Source of the DNA: Alteromonas sp. M12
GTDB lineage: Bacteria > Pseudomonadota > Gammaproteobacteria > Enterobacterales > Alteromonadaceae
Reading direction: 5' to 3'
Assembly (NCBI RefSeq): GCF_037478005.1
Contig: NZ_CP144164.1
Location: 1,736,001 to 1,800,000 of the forward strand
Length of the DNA: 64,000 bases
Shown here: piece after piece, positions 54,737-63,221 of the stretch
Layout of the letters: each line of letters starts with the position of its first letter
Position numbering within the stretch: the first letter of the stretch is position 1
The notes under the pieces: model-generated
Seen by the model: the letters and a program-made list of their open reading frames with translations, nothing else
Database searches by the model: none
Told to the model about the DNA's origin: nothing
Made by a program: the position numbers and the translations under genes

Positions 54737-55882
54737 ATGCGACTAAGTCATTGCCATAACTTTCACGACTTCCGTACCTTAGCTAGAAAACGTTTGCCTG
54801 GGCCTATTTTTAATTATATTGACGGAGGGGCTGACGATGAGGTCACATTAAGACGTAATTCTGAAGCATTCAATCAATGTGATTTAGTACCTCGGGTACT
54901 TACTGGCGTAAAAGATATTGATTTACGGGTAGAGGTAATGGGACAAACACTTGAGTTACCAATTTATTGTTCACCTACTGCATTGCAAAGACTTTTTCAT
55001 CATCAAGGAGAACGAGCTGTCGCGGCATCAGCGGCGAAATTTGGCACTATGTTTGGTGTATCTTCCTTGGGAACTGTCAGTATGGAAGAAATCGCAAAAC
55101 AATATGATACACCGCAAATTTATCAATTTTATTTTCATAAAGATCGTGGTTTGAATAGAGCCATGATGGAACGCGCCAAAGCGTCTAAAATTGAAGTCAT
55201 GATGTTAACCGTAGATTCTATAACCGGCGGTAATCGTGAACGAGATCTGCGTACCGGCTTTTCAATTCCATTCAAATTAAACTTGTCAGGCCTTTGGCAA
55301 TTTGCCACTAAACCTATGTGGGGAATCAACTACCTCACTCATGAAAAGTTTTCATTACCACAATTGGACGAGCACGTTGATATGGGAGGAGGCGCAAGCT
55401 CCATCGGTGATTACTTTACCAATATGCTCGACCCTTCTATGAACTGGGATGATGTTGCTGAAATGGTGAAGTTCTGGGATGGCCAGTTTTGCTTAAAAGG
55501 TATTATGAGCGTTGAGGATGCCCTTAAAGCAGTGGATATTGGTTGTACAGGTATTGTTATTTCCAATCACGGAGGCCGTCAGCTCGATGGCTCACGCAGT
55601 TCATTTGATCATTTAGCTGAAATTGTAGAAGCAGTCGGCGATAAAATTGATGTCATGTTCGACAGTGGTGTGCAAAGAGGTACCCATGTACTCAAAGCGT
55701 TATCTTTAGGTGCCAAAGCCGTGGGTGTTGGACGTTTGTACTTGTATGCCCTTGCCGCTGCGGGACAAGGTGGTGTAGAGCGAGCTTTGCAATTAATGAA
55801 AGCGGAAATTGAACGAGACATGCGATTAATGGGGTGCAGTTCAGTGGCTGAACTATCAAAGCACAACTTACGTTTTCGTTAA
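54737..55882 (+). CDS. FMN-dependent alpha-hydroxy-acid dehydrogenase (L-lactate dehydrogenase type)
   Basis: A 381-residue FMN enzyme that oxidises L-lactate or a similar 2-hydroxy acid, passing electrons to quinone or cytochrome. N-terminal FNYIDGGADDE, the FMN-binding FGTMFGVSSLG, the catalytic His in ISNHGGRQLDGS and FDSGVQRGTHVLKALSLGAKAVGVGR are family hallmarks. Length matches LldD (396). GGAAAG precedes the ATG. It stands alone; no lldP or lldR is beside it. The exact substrate cannot be decided by sequence. Confidence 0.9.
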   Translation: MRLSHCHNFHDFRTLARKRLPGPIFNYIDGGADDEVTLRRNSEAFNQCDLVPRVLTGVKDIDLRVEVMGQTLELPIYCSPTALQRLFHHQGERAVAASAAKFGTMFGVSSLGTVSMEEIAKQYDTPQIYQFYFHKDRGLNRAMMERAKASKIEVMMLTVDSITGGNRERDLRTGFSIPFKLNLSGLWQFATKPMWGINYLTHEKFSLPQLDEHVDMGGGASSIGDYFTNMLDPSMNWDDVAEMVKFWDGQFCLKGIMSVEDALKAVDIGCTGIVISNHGGRQLDGSRSSFDHLAEIVEAVGDKIDVMFDSGVQRGTHVLKALSLGAKAVGVGRLYLYALAAAGQGGVERALQLMKAEIERDMRLMGCSSVAELSKHNLRFR

Positions 55883-56663
55883 TATTTCATTAAATAATTG
55901 GCAAACATTCACACTAATCGATTAAATCCAAATTGGACGTTATTTTTTAGTGTGAATCTTCTTATCTTTCGTACTTCGTCAGATTAACGATGAATTATAG
56001 GCCTTGTTTTAAGGCTTGAATCGTTGCTAATTAGGAACCATAGGTGTTGCCGATATAGGACGCATTTTTCAGAATTTATGACTAAAATGACTTTCCACCT
56101 CAATAGCAAAATTTTTTCATCCAAGTTAATTTCAATTCTTTGATCATTATTTCCAATGACAGCTCAATAACGGCGAGGCTTACCGACATATGTCGATTAT
56201 TTGATACACTGGTACTGTTTAAAAATTGATCTAAAAAATCGTTTTTGGTATTGCAATTGGTTTGTTTTTGCCTAAAATTTAAACAGTTGGGGCGTTGGAA
56301 TGTTCCATCAATAAGTAGTGGTTTACCGTTTAAGATATAGGACGTCTTGTATTCCTTCCTGTTTTTATCTCGCAGTTGATAACGTGCAATAACGTAGCTG
56401 AAATGCACTTATAAAGCGCTCAATTTTAGAGATCGATCATTCTCAAATTGCAAATTTCTGAAACGTTTTGTAGCTCATAAATAAGAATTAGATATTTAAA
56501 TATATCAGTTTGAATTGTGGCGTAAATGGCGTCCGGATTAATTGAGTGTTTTTGCCGATCATGTTTGCTTTGATGTATCGAAAAATGGTTGTCAGATAAG
56601 TCACTCAGATTAAAAGTAGGTTAATTGATAAATGGATGAGTCAATGTTTACGAGTGTACTGAA
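55883..56663. other. Gap before the contractile injection system
   Basis: 781 bp with no supported gene. Near its left end, ATTCACACTAA (55907-55917) and TTAGTGTGAAT (55947-55957) form 11-bp arms that enclose a smaller palindrome TCCAAATTGGA (55927-55937), perhaps the terminator of the preceding gene. The rest is AT-rich and presumably holds the promoter of the injection-system operon. A 102-codon frame on the minus strand (56100-56408) has no gene-like features. Confidence 0.5.
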
Positions 56664-57272
56664 ATGGCTGACTTTGCATCTGTAGCAGCAGTCGGAAGTA
56701 GTTTGGTTCGGTTTTTAACACACTGCTTTGATCAACAGCAACCTATCCCCGGTGGTTCGAGTACCACTGATACGACTGTTGTGCTCGCGAGAACTGAAGA
56801 TTTAAATCTAGAAGATAACCCGCTTATCACACCACCTTGTCTCGCGCTGTTCTTATATCGAGTTGATTTCAATAGTACCAGTAGGGCTGCATATTCAGGA
56901 AAAGCAATGGCTAAAGGCAGAGCCTACTTGCCTCTTGAGTTTCACTTTTTGATGATTCCATGGGGAATTACAGCGGATCAAGAATATCGAATTCTTGGCA
57001 GAACCATGCAGTGTTTAGAAGATAATCCTTTGCTAACTGGGCCCATGCTTGACCCCGTCACGAATTGGGCGCCCAACGATAGTATACAAATTAGTTTAGA
57101 GGATTTGTCTACCGAAGACTTAATGCGAATTTTTGATTCACTTCCTGTGGACTATAAACTATGTGTGCCATATATGGCCAAAATGCTAGTTATGCACGGC
57201 CGCCGACAAGAGCCGCTACGAGAAGTTGGACTTGCGACTCAAAAGCTCACCAGTGAAGTGGTGCAGCCATGA
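56664..57272 (+). CDS. DUF4255 / Pvc16-like tail-terminator (cap) protein of a contractile injection system
   Basis: A 202-residue protein of the DUF4255 family, found as the N-terminal part of the Afp16/Pvc16 cap that ends sheath and tube assembly. It starts MADFASVAAVGSSLVRFL, with the LFLYRVDFNSTSRA and LPLEFHFLMIPWG blocks characteristic of that family. Here it opens the operon instead of closing it as in Afp. It overlaps the next gene by ATGA. Confidence 0.88.
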   Translation: MADFASVAAVGSSLVRFLTHCFDQQQPIPGGSSTTDTTVVLARTEDLNLEDNPLITPPCLALFLYRVDFNSTSRAAYSGKAMAKGRAYLPLEFHFLMIPWGITADQEYRILGRTMQCLEDNPLLTGPMLDPVTNWAPNDSIQISLEDLSTEDLMRIFDSLPVDYKLCVPYMAKMLVMHGRRQEPLREVGLATQKLTSEVVQP

Positions 57273-58072
57273 CAATCGCATTATTTAATTCAGCAATTGC
57301 TGTCAATAAACGGCTGTTACTCGGTATTTTGCCGGTCGATGCGCTAACCCGCGATGATTTACCCTTTGCGGTGAATATCGATGTGGAGCAACCCTCAGAT
57401 ACTCAATTATTAAGGCATCCATCTGGACGATTTTCATTGGCCTACCGCGCTGATTTGAGCAGCGCAATTCAAATTCGAATTTTTGATGCATATCGTCGCT
57501 ATGTGCCCCGCAGATTATCAATATCAGTGTTAACCCTGCAACAAATTTTGGGCATAGAGTCGGCGCAGCCAGAAGATTATTTGCAGTCACGGCAGCGACG
57601 ACCGGTAATGTACCCTGGCGCTGGATATCCAATCAATGGTCGTACTACTGGTTTACGGGGCAAAGTCATGTTTAATGATTCGCCCCTGCGATGGAGTATT
57701 ATTGAGTTGCGTTCGCCGTTAGATTCAAACACGGTTTTAGCGCGAGCTAGGGGAGATGATCGCGGAGAGTTTTTAATACTTATTCCGCCCAATGCGGTGC
57801 CTGATGAAAGCCTTAATCAAAGGGTTTCATTTGAATTAATGGTTTACGCCAGAGTTACCCCTATTGCGCAGCCGGCTGCCAACAACCTAGACCCTTATTG
57901 GGATTTGCCTATTGAAGTCGTCACCGATCCACAAGCAAGTGATCCTGTTAGTTCGGGAGAAGTCATTCCTACTGACTACGTGGCGTCACAAAGTTCAGTG
58001 TCTATATCTTTTCAATTGAGTCAGATGTTGTCTAGTCATGACGTCAGCGACATTGTTTTCAATCCACCTTAA
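57269..58072 (+). CDS. Unassigned component of the injection-system operon
   Basis: A 267-residue soluble protein with no signal or membrane helix. The middle (GLRGKVMFNDSPLRWSIIEL...RARGDDRGEFLILIPP) looks like a carboxypeptidase-regulatory-type Ig sandwich; the N-terminal 100 residues are a separate beta-rich region. It overlaps the cap gene by 4 bp and comes 90 bp before the sheath gene, so it is likely structural or an assembly factor. A similar reading frame often follows DUF4255 in related clusters from memory, but no function is known to me. Confidence 0.72.
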   Translation: MTIALFNSAIAVNKRLLLGILPVDALTRDDLPFAVNIDVEQPSDTQLLRHPSGRFSLAYRADLSSAIQIRIFDAYRRYVPRRLSISVLTLQQILGIESAQPEDYLQSRQRRPVMYPGAGYPINGRTTGLRGKVMFNDSPLRWSIIELRSPLDSNTVLARARGDDRGEFLILIPPNAVPDESLNQRVSFELMVYARVTPIAQPAANNLDPYWDLPIEVVTDPQASDPVSSGEVIPTDYVASQSSVSISFQLSQMLSSHDVSDIVFNPP

Positions 58073-58162
58073 AGAACGCCTACATGTTCATTTAAGCGAA
58101 ATTCTAAATTGTATAAACGAATTAATCATCGGATTAGCCGATAGTAAAGGAGCACAAGAGCC

Positions 58163-60070
58163 ATGCCAGAATATCTAGCCCCAGGCGTCTTTGTAGAGGA
58201 AGTTAGCTTTCGATCAAAATCAATCGAAGGTGTACCAACCAGCACCACAGGTTTTGCCGGAATGGCGAAATGGGGGCCGGTTTGTTATCGAGAGCAAGGG
58301 ATACAAGGACCAACAAGTTGCGAACCAAGACTGATAACTAGCTTTACTGAATTTGAACGAGTCTATGGCGCGTTAGAAAACATTCAAATAGATGACGGCG
58401 GTACAATTGCGCCACGATTGCCTTATCTTGCCCACAGTGCCAGAGCATTTTTTGAGAACGGCGGGAAGCGTTTGTACGTTTCTCGTGTTTTTGCAGCAAA
58501 TACAGGGGCCGATTCAAGCGATTTTGATACTGCAGCAGATGCCTGGGGGATTGGCCGCGCGGCTGTTCCTATTAGCGGCAATTCTGATGCGATTTTACAG
58601 GCCAGATGGCCAGGTGAAATGGGCAATATGTTTGTCAAAGTATTGGTTACCCGAAGTAAAAATATCGCCTATGAAAATGATGATTTAGGTTTAGTACAAG
58701 TGCGAGGTGTACAAAATGGGGCGGTCGTCGAGGTAACCGCTGAGGCAGATTTACCCGCGCCTGTGAGTAATCAACCGCTGGATATAGATACGCTAAGGGT
58801 AGTCAGTATTGATTCTGACGGTCAACAAACTTTTATTTCTGCTGCTGATGGTAGCACTACGGCACTTGTCGATACTGACGTAGTGCAACTGATCCAATTA
58901 CGTATTCAAGTGACCATTGGAAGTCAGATTAGTGAGTATGCTGAGCTTGCCACTGACCCGGCGCAAAAACGATACTTAGGGCGAATTTTTGATATTACAA
59001 ATCCTGAAGATCCCAATTGCCCATTTTGGTTTAATTGGGAGCCTACCGCTGGTAATGAGATTGCAGCGGCCCAATTAGCCGCTGATCTCCGCGGTCCTGA
59101 TGGCGCTGATGATATTTACGGCTATCGATTCGAAGGTGGTAATGATGGCGTGATGGTCAGTCCTGACGATTTAACCGGAAGTGCAGCGGATCCTGATGAT
59201 GCTAGTCTTAAGGCAACCGGTTTAGAAGCGTTAGCCGAAGTGGAAGATATTGCCATTGTTGCCTTGCCTGACTCTGGGGATATGGGCTCACCTTTATTGA
59301 GTCGGGTTGCCGCGCAAAGTTTAGTGTCTCACGCAGAACGAGAGCGTTATCGAATTGCAGTTGTTGATGGACCCATCAATAGTTCATTAAACGAAATACG
59401 TGATTTTCGTGCGCAATTTGACAGTAAATATGCCGCTTTATATTACCCGTGGATCAATATCTTTGATCCCAATGAACGTTTTTCACAGGGTACCCCCCCT
59501 AGACAGATTGCATTGCCTCCTTGCGGATTTATAACTGGCATTTATGCCCGCAATGATATTGAACGAGGAGTGCATAAAGCACCTGCTAATGAAGTGATTC
59601 GTGGTTTGACTCGGTTCGAGTTGAATATTAACAAACCCCGTAACGAAGTAATTAATCCTGAAGGCATCAATGCTTTACGTTATTTCGAAGGGCGTGGCTT
59701 TAGAGTGTGGGGCGCGCGCACCATGAGCTCTGACCCTGAGTGGAAGTACGTCAATGTACGTCGCTTATTTATCTTCATTGAAAACTCAATTGATCAAAGC
59801 AGTCAATGGGCTGTGTTTGAGCCAAATAACCGGATTCTTTGGGACAACATTCGGCGCATGGTGGAAGATTTTCTGCTGGTTTTATGGCGCGATGGCGCGC
59901 TACTAGGAGCAAAACCAGAAGATGCATTTTTTGTTCGCTGTGACCGCACCACTATGACTCAAAACGATTTAGATAACGGTCGTTTGGTTTGTTTAATTGG
60001 GATTGCACCAGTAAAACCTGCGGAGTTTGTGATTTTCCGGATTGGACAATATACAGCTGATGCAAGCTAA
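58163..60070 (+). CDS. Contractile injection system sheath protein 1
   Basis: A 635-residue tail sheath protein (Afp2-4/Pvc2-4 and phage gp18 relatives) whose subunits form the outer contractile tube. The N-terminus YLAPGVFVEEVSFRSKSIEGV is the sheath linker strand with the GVPTSTTGFAG motif. The C-terminal domain has GARTMSSDPEWKYVNVRRLFIFIENSI, VFEPNN, and the closing RPAEFVIFRIGQ-like IAPVKPAEFVIFRI. A strong SD (AAAGGAG) precedes the ATG. The central insertion (about 160-330) is the variable surface domain. Confidence 0.96.
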   Translation: MPEYLAPGVFVEEVSFRSKSIEGVPTSTTGFAGMAKWGPVCYREQGIQGPTSCEPRLITSFTEFERVYGALENIQIDDGGTIAPRLPYLAHSARAFFENGGKRLYVSRVFAANTGADSSDFDTAADAWGIGRAAVPISGNSDAILQARWPGEMGNMFVKVLVTRSKNIAYENDDLGLVQVRGVQNGAVVEVTAEADLPAPVSNQPLDIDTLRVVSIDSDGQQTFISAADGSTTALVDTDVVQLIQLRIQVTIGSQISEYAELATDPAQKRYLGRIFDITNPEDPNCPFWFNWEPTAGNEIAAAQLAADLRGPDGADDIYGYRFEGGNDGVMVSPDDLTGSAADPDDASLKATGLEALAEVEDIAIVALPDSGDMGSPLLSRVAAQSLVSHAERERYRIAVVDGPINSSLNEIRDFRAQFDSKYAALYYPWINIFDPNERFSQGTPPRQIALPPCGFITGIYARNDIERGVHKAPANEVIRGLTRFELNINKPRNEVINPEGINALRYFEGRGFRVWGARTMSSDPEWKYVNVRRLFIFIENSIDQSSQWAVFEPNNRILWDNIRRMVEDFLLVLWRDGALLGAKPEDAFFVRCDRTTMTQNDLDNGRLVCLIGIAPVKPAEFVIFRIGQYTADAS

Positions 60071-60094
60071 CTAATTTACAAGAGGACTATTGTT

Positions 60095-60544
60095 ATGGCG
60101 ACATTTAGAGAAGATCCCTACAGCGCCTTTAATTTTTTAGTATCACTCAATGATGGACAGGAATCCGAGTTAGTCGGTGGGTTTTCTGATGTCAGTGGTT
60201 TAGGGGTAGAGGTGAGTTATGCCGAGTACCGAAATGGTAATGAAAAAGTCAATACTGTGCGCAAAATTGCCAATACTTTCAAAGTGGATGACGTCACTTT
60301 AAAACGAGGCTTAATTGGTTCTACTTCCTTATGGGAATGGTTGAGTAATGTCAGCGCAGGAGCTCATGAACCGCGATTAGTGGTGATTACCCTATTGGAT
60401 GAAGCAAGAGAAGCTGTAGCCAGTTGGGAGCTTCGCAAAGCTCAACCGAAAAAATGGACTGGACCCTCGTTGGCCGCTAAAGGGGGCGGAGAAGTGGCGA
60501 TGGAAGAACTTAGCTTAGTCTGTGAAGGCTGTAAATACAGTTAA
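60095..60544 (+). CDS. Contractile injection system tube protein 1
   Basis: A 149-residue inner-tube subunit of the phage T4 gp19 family (Afp1/Pvc1). The start DPYSAFNFLVSLN, SGLGVEVSYAEYRNGNE and LKRGLIGSTSLWEWL are the family blocks. Tube rings stack inside the sheath and carry cargo. It lies directly between two sheath genes. SD GAGGA precedes the ATG. Confidence 0.95.
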   Translation: MATFREDPYSAFNFLVSLNDGQESELVGGFSDVSGLGVEVSYAEYRNGNEKVNTVRKIANTFKVDDVTLKRGLIGSTSLWEWLSNVSAGAHEPRLVVITLLDEAREAVASWELRKAQPKKWTGPSLAAKGGGEVAMEELSLVCEGCKYS

Positions 60545-60570
60545 TTGGTTGGTAATTTAGGAGCAATTCA

Positions 60571-62646
60571 ATGGCGTTAGGCATGGTACTTGGTGCACCT
60601 AATATCATCTCCATAGCAGATCGAACTCAGCGTCAACTGGGTCAGGTAAAAATGGATGTGTGCGCTTTTGTGGGCGTTGCTCCTAAGGGACCGTCAAGGC
60701 GTCATCAAATTACTTCTGATGAAGAACTCGATTTGCAAAAAATTGCCAATAATTGGTTAGTTAGAGATAGAACCGTCGCTGTAAAAGTGAGTAGTTGGGA
60801 GCAGTTCAGACGTCTTTATGGCGGCTTTGAATCCCCAGCAAGATTGGTTTACGCAGTTGCAAATTTCTTCGAACAAGGTGGTCAAGAGGCCTACATCTGC
60901 CGGATTGTCCATGAATATGCAGACAACATCGTGAATGCTGATGCAGTGGCATCTTGCCAAATTCATAACCTGAGCGCTGATGGTTTAGCCATAGGTTTAA
61001 GTGCAAAGAACGAAGGTATTTGGGGAAATCAACTCAAGGCCGCGGCAGGCATTTCTTTTACTCCTATTGAGTTTTTAAGGGACATCAGTGACACCACTTC
61101 AGTGTGTTTTGCGGCAACTCAGGGGTTGGAAAGTGGATGTTTATTACGCTTGCTTAATGATGATGCTCATCATCCTGAGGAGCAATTCTCAGAATATCGC
61201 TTTATCAAGCAAATCAAATGGCAAGGCAATACCCTCGCTGCATCGGAATTTTGGAAACTGGATTTCAGTACTGCTCCGTTACCTAGTAAACCCACGAAAA
61301 TTGAATGGGTAGAAGGTCAATTTAGTATTATTGATAGTGCAACAGGAATAACCGAAGAATTTATAAAACTAGCATTCAGCCCTAGTCATCCGCGTTTTCT
61401 AGGACGGGTTTTATTGACTGAGTCGAATTTAGTCGATCCGCAACTTGACTGGTTGTTAACTGAGCTTGTTCCAGTGACCTTGGATCCCTTTAGTCAAAAC
61501 TTAGACTCGCTAAGCAGTGCGCAGCAACTAAGCGTCAATCCTTGTTTGTTTAGTGGTGGAGAAGATCGTTATCAGGATATAGATCACGCAGATTTCTTTG
61601 ATACGAGTTGGGTGCCTGGCGATGAGCATTTTGGCAGCGGAGTACATTGTTTAGCGAACCTAGTTGATTGCTCACTATTGGCAGTACCAGATTTATATGC
61701 GCCTGAGTCTTTTGACAAGGTAGATCATAATCTTCAGCCTGAATTGTTGTCTGGCGCAGATTTCGCTCCTTGTTTTGAAGTGGAAACTGAGTTGCTGGAA
61801 GTTGACAAAGCGCTCCCTTCATTACCTAAATTACGCTTAGATCCGCAAGATCATCAAGACCGAGAACTCATAATAGCGCTGCAACAACAGCTCGTTTATT
61901 TCGCCAGTCAATTGAAAGAGTTTGTGGTGTTACTAGACGTACCACCAGAGCAGACACCGCAACAAATATTGCAGTGGCGGTCTAAGTTCAACTGTGAATA
62001 TTGCGCCGCATATCATCCTTGGTTAAAAGTGAATCAATACAATCCCGATGGCCAAGTTGGCGGTACACCTAAGATTATTAATCCTTCTGCGGTGGCAGCT
62101 GGCGTTATCGCGGCAAGTGAATTACAGCATGGATTGACCCATGGTCCTGCGAATCGACTAGCTAAATCGGTATTTTCTTTACAAATTAACGTCTCCGAAG
62201 ATTTTCATAATCAGTTGCATCCAATAGGTATCAACGTCTTTGTGCAGCAGCGCGACGGCATTTGGCTAAGTGGCGCAAGAACCATTAGTCAGCAGCGCCA
62301 ATGGAGGCAACTCAGTGTGGTCAGACTAATGGTGATGTTGAAAAGGGTGCTGTTACAACAGATGCAGTGGGTGGTATTCGAACCCAATACCCCAGCGTTA
62401 TGGCTAGATGTGAAGTTCAAACTAGAGAGTTTTTTGAAACAACTGTTTATTGCCGGCGCCTTTCAGGGGGCAGCTCCTGAGCAGGCCTATTTTGTACGTT
62501 GTGATGAAACCTTAAATAACGCTCAAATTATCGATTCGGGGAGGTTAGTTGCGCATATTGGAGTTGCTCCAGCAGAGCCCTTGGAATACATCGTTTTACA
62601 GTTTATCCGTGAAGCCGATGGGTCTTTGAGAATGGTGAGCAAATAA
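60571..62646 (+). CDS. Contractile injection system sheath protein 2 (divergent)
   Basis: A 691-residue second sheath protein, longer and less typical than the first. Its start MALGMVLGAPNIISIADRT lacks the APGVFVEE form; the C-terminal third is clearly sheath (GARTISQQRQWRQLSVVRLMV, VVFEPNTPALW, AYFVRCDETLNN, IGVAPAEPLEYIVLQF). It probably forms the special sheath layer next to the baseplate, or a variant ring. SD GGAGC lies 6 bases before the ATG. It overlaps the next gene by one base. Confidence 0.92.
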   Translation: MALGMVLGAPNIISIADRTQRQLGQVKMDVCAFVGVAPKGPSRRHQITSDEELDLQKIANNWLVRDRTVAVKVSSWEQFRRLYGGFESPARLVYAVANFFEQGGQEAYICRIVHEYADNIVNADAVASCQIHNLSADGLAIGLSAKNEGIWGNQLKAAAGISFTPIEFLRDISDTTSVCFAATQGLESGCLLRLLNDDAHHPEEQFSEYRFIKQIKWQGNTLAASEFWKLDFSTAPLPSKPTKIEWVEGQFSIIDSATGITEEFIKLAFSPSHPRFLGRVLLTESNLVDPQLDWLLTELVPVTLDPFSQNLDSLSSAQQLSVNPCLFSGGEDRYQDIDHADFFDTSWVPGDEHFGSGVHCLANLVDCSLLAVPDLYAPESFDKVDHNLQPELLSGADFAPCFEVETELLEVDKALPSLPKLRLDPQDHQDRELIIALQQQLVYFASQLKEFVVLLDVPPEQTPQQILQWRSKFNCEYCAAYHPWLKVNQYNPDGQVGGTPKIINPSAVAAGVIAASELQHGLTHGPANRLAKSVFSLQINVSEDFHNQLHPIGINVFVQQRDGIWLSGARTISQQRQWRQLSVVRLMVMLKRVLLQQMQWVVFEPNTPALWLDVKFKLESFLKQLFIAGAFQGAAPEQAYFVRCDETLNNAQIIDSGRLVAHIGVAPAEPLEYIVLQFIREADGSLRMVSK

Positions 62647-63182
62647 TGGAAACACGATTTCTACTGTCAAATTTCAATTTTGAAATTAGCTTAATTAAAG
62701 CTGCAAATATTGAATCTGGGAGCAATCTTTCGCCAAGTGCAAATAGCAGCGGTAAAGATGTGTTGGGAGATGGAGGCTTCGCTGAATGCAGCGGTTTAGA
62801 AATACAAATGGACGTGCAACAGATTCAAGAAGGTGGACGAAATGATGGTGTAATCCAGCAAGTTGGTTACGCCAAATATCAAAATCTAGTGCTCAAAAGA
62901 GGCATGTTTTATAACAGCGATAACAAACTTGCCACAGATGTTTGGGAATGGATTCAATCGGTGGTGGGAGGTAGCCTGCCGGTTACTCGGTATGACGGCA
63001 TTATTAAGGTCTATGGTCATCGAAAAAACACGTCCAAAGATGCGCCAATTATTGCTACTTGGGCTTTTGACCGGGCATTGCCCACTAAAGTCAGTGGCCC
63101 CAGTCTCAATGCAAAAAGCGGTGATGTTGCATTAGAGGAACTGCACTTAGCCCATGAAGGTTTACGGATGTTAATTGATTAG
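62646..63182 (+). CDS. Contractile injection system tube protein 2 (Afp5-like)
   Basis: A 178-residue gp19-family tube protein, longer than the first tube, like Afp5/Pvc5 that forms the first tube ring on the hub. Blocks are FAECSGLEIQMDVQQIQEGG, LKRGMFYNSDNKLATDVWEWI and ARALPTKVSGPSLNAKSGDVALEELHLAHEG-like WAFDRALPTKVSGPSLNAKS. It starts at the last base of the preceding stop codon (TAATG), so the sheath 2 and tube 2 genes are translationally coupled. Confidence 0.92.
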   Translation: METRFLLSNFNFEISLIKAANIESGSNLSPSANSSGKDVLGDGGFAECSGLEIQMDVQQIQEGGRNDGVIQQVGYAKYQNLVLKRGMFYNSDNKLATDVWEWIQSVVGGSLPVTRYDGIIKVYGHRKNTSKDAPIIATWAFDRALPTKVSGPSLNAKSGDVALEELHLAHEGLRMLID

Positions 63183-63221
63183 TGTTTTAAACATTGTGAT
63201 AACAATATAAGGATTGTATTA

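Noticed and set aside
56100..56408. Minus-strand frame of 102 codons before the injection-system genes
   Set aside because: No recognisable domain, odd composition and no SD; most likely chance in AT-rich DNA.
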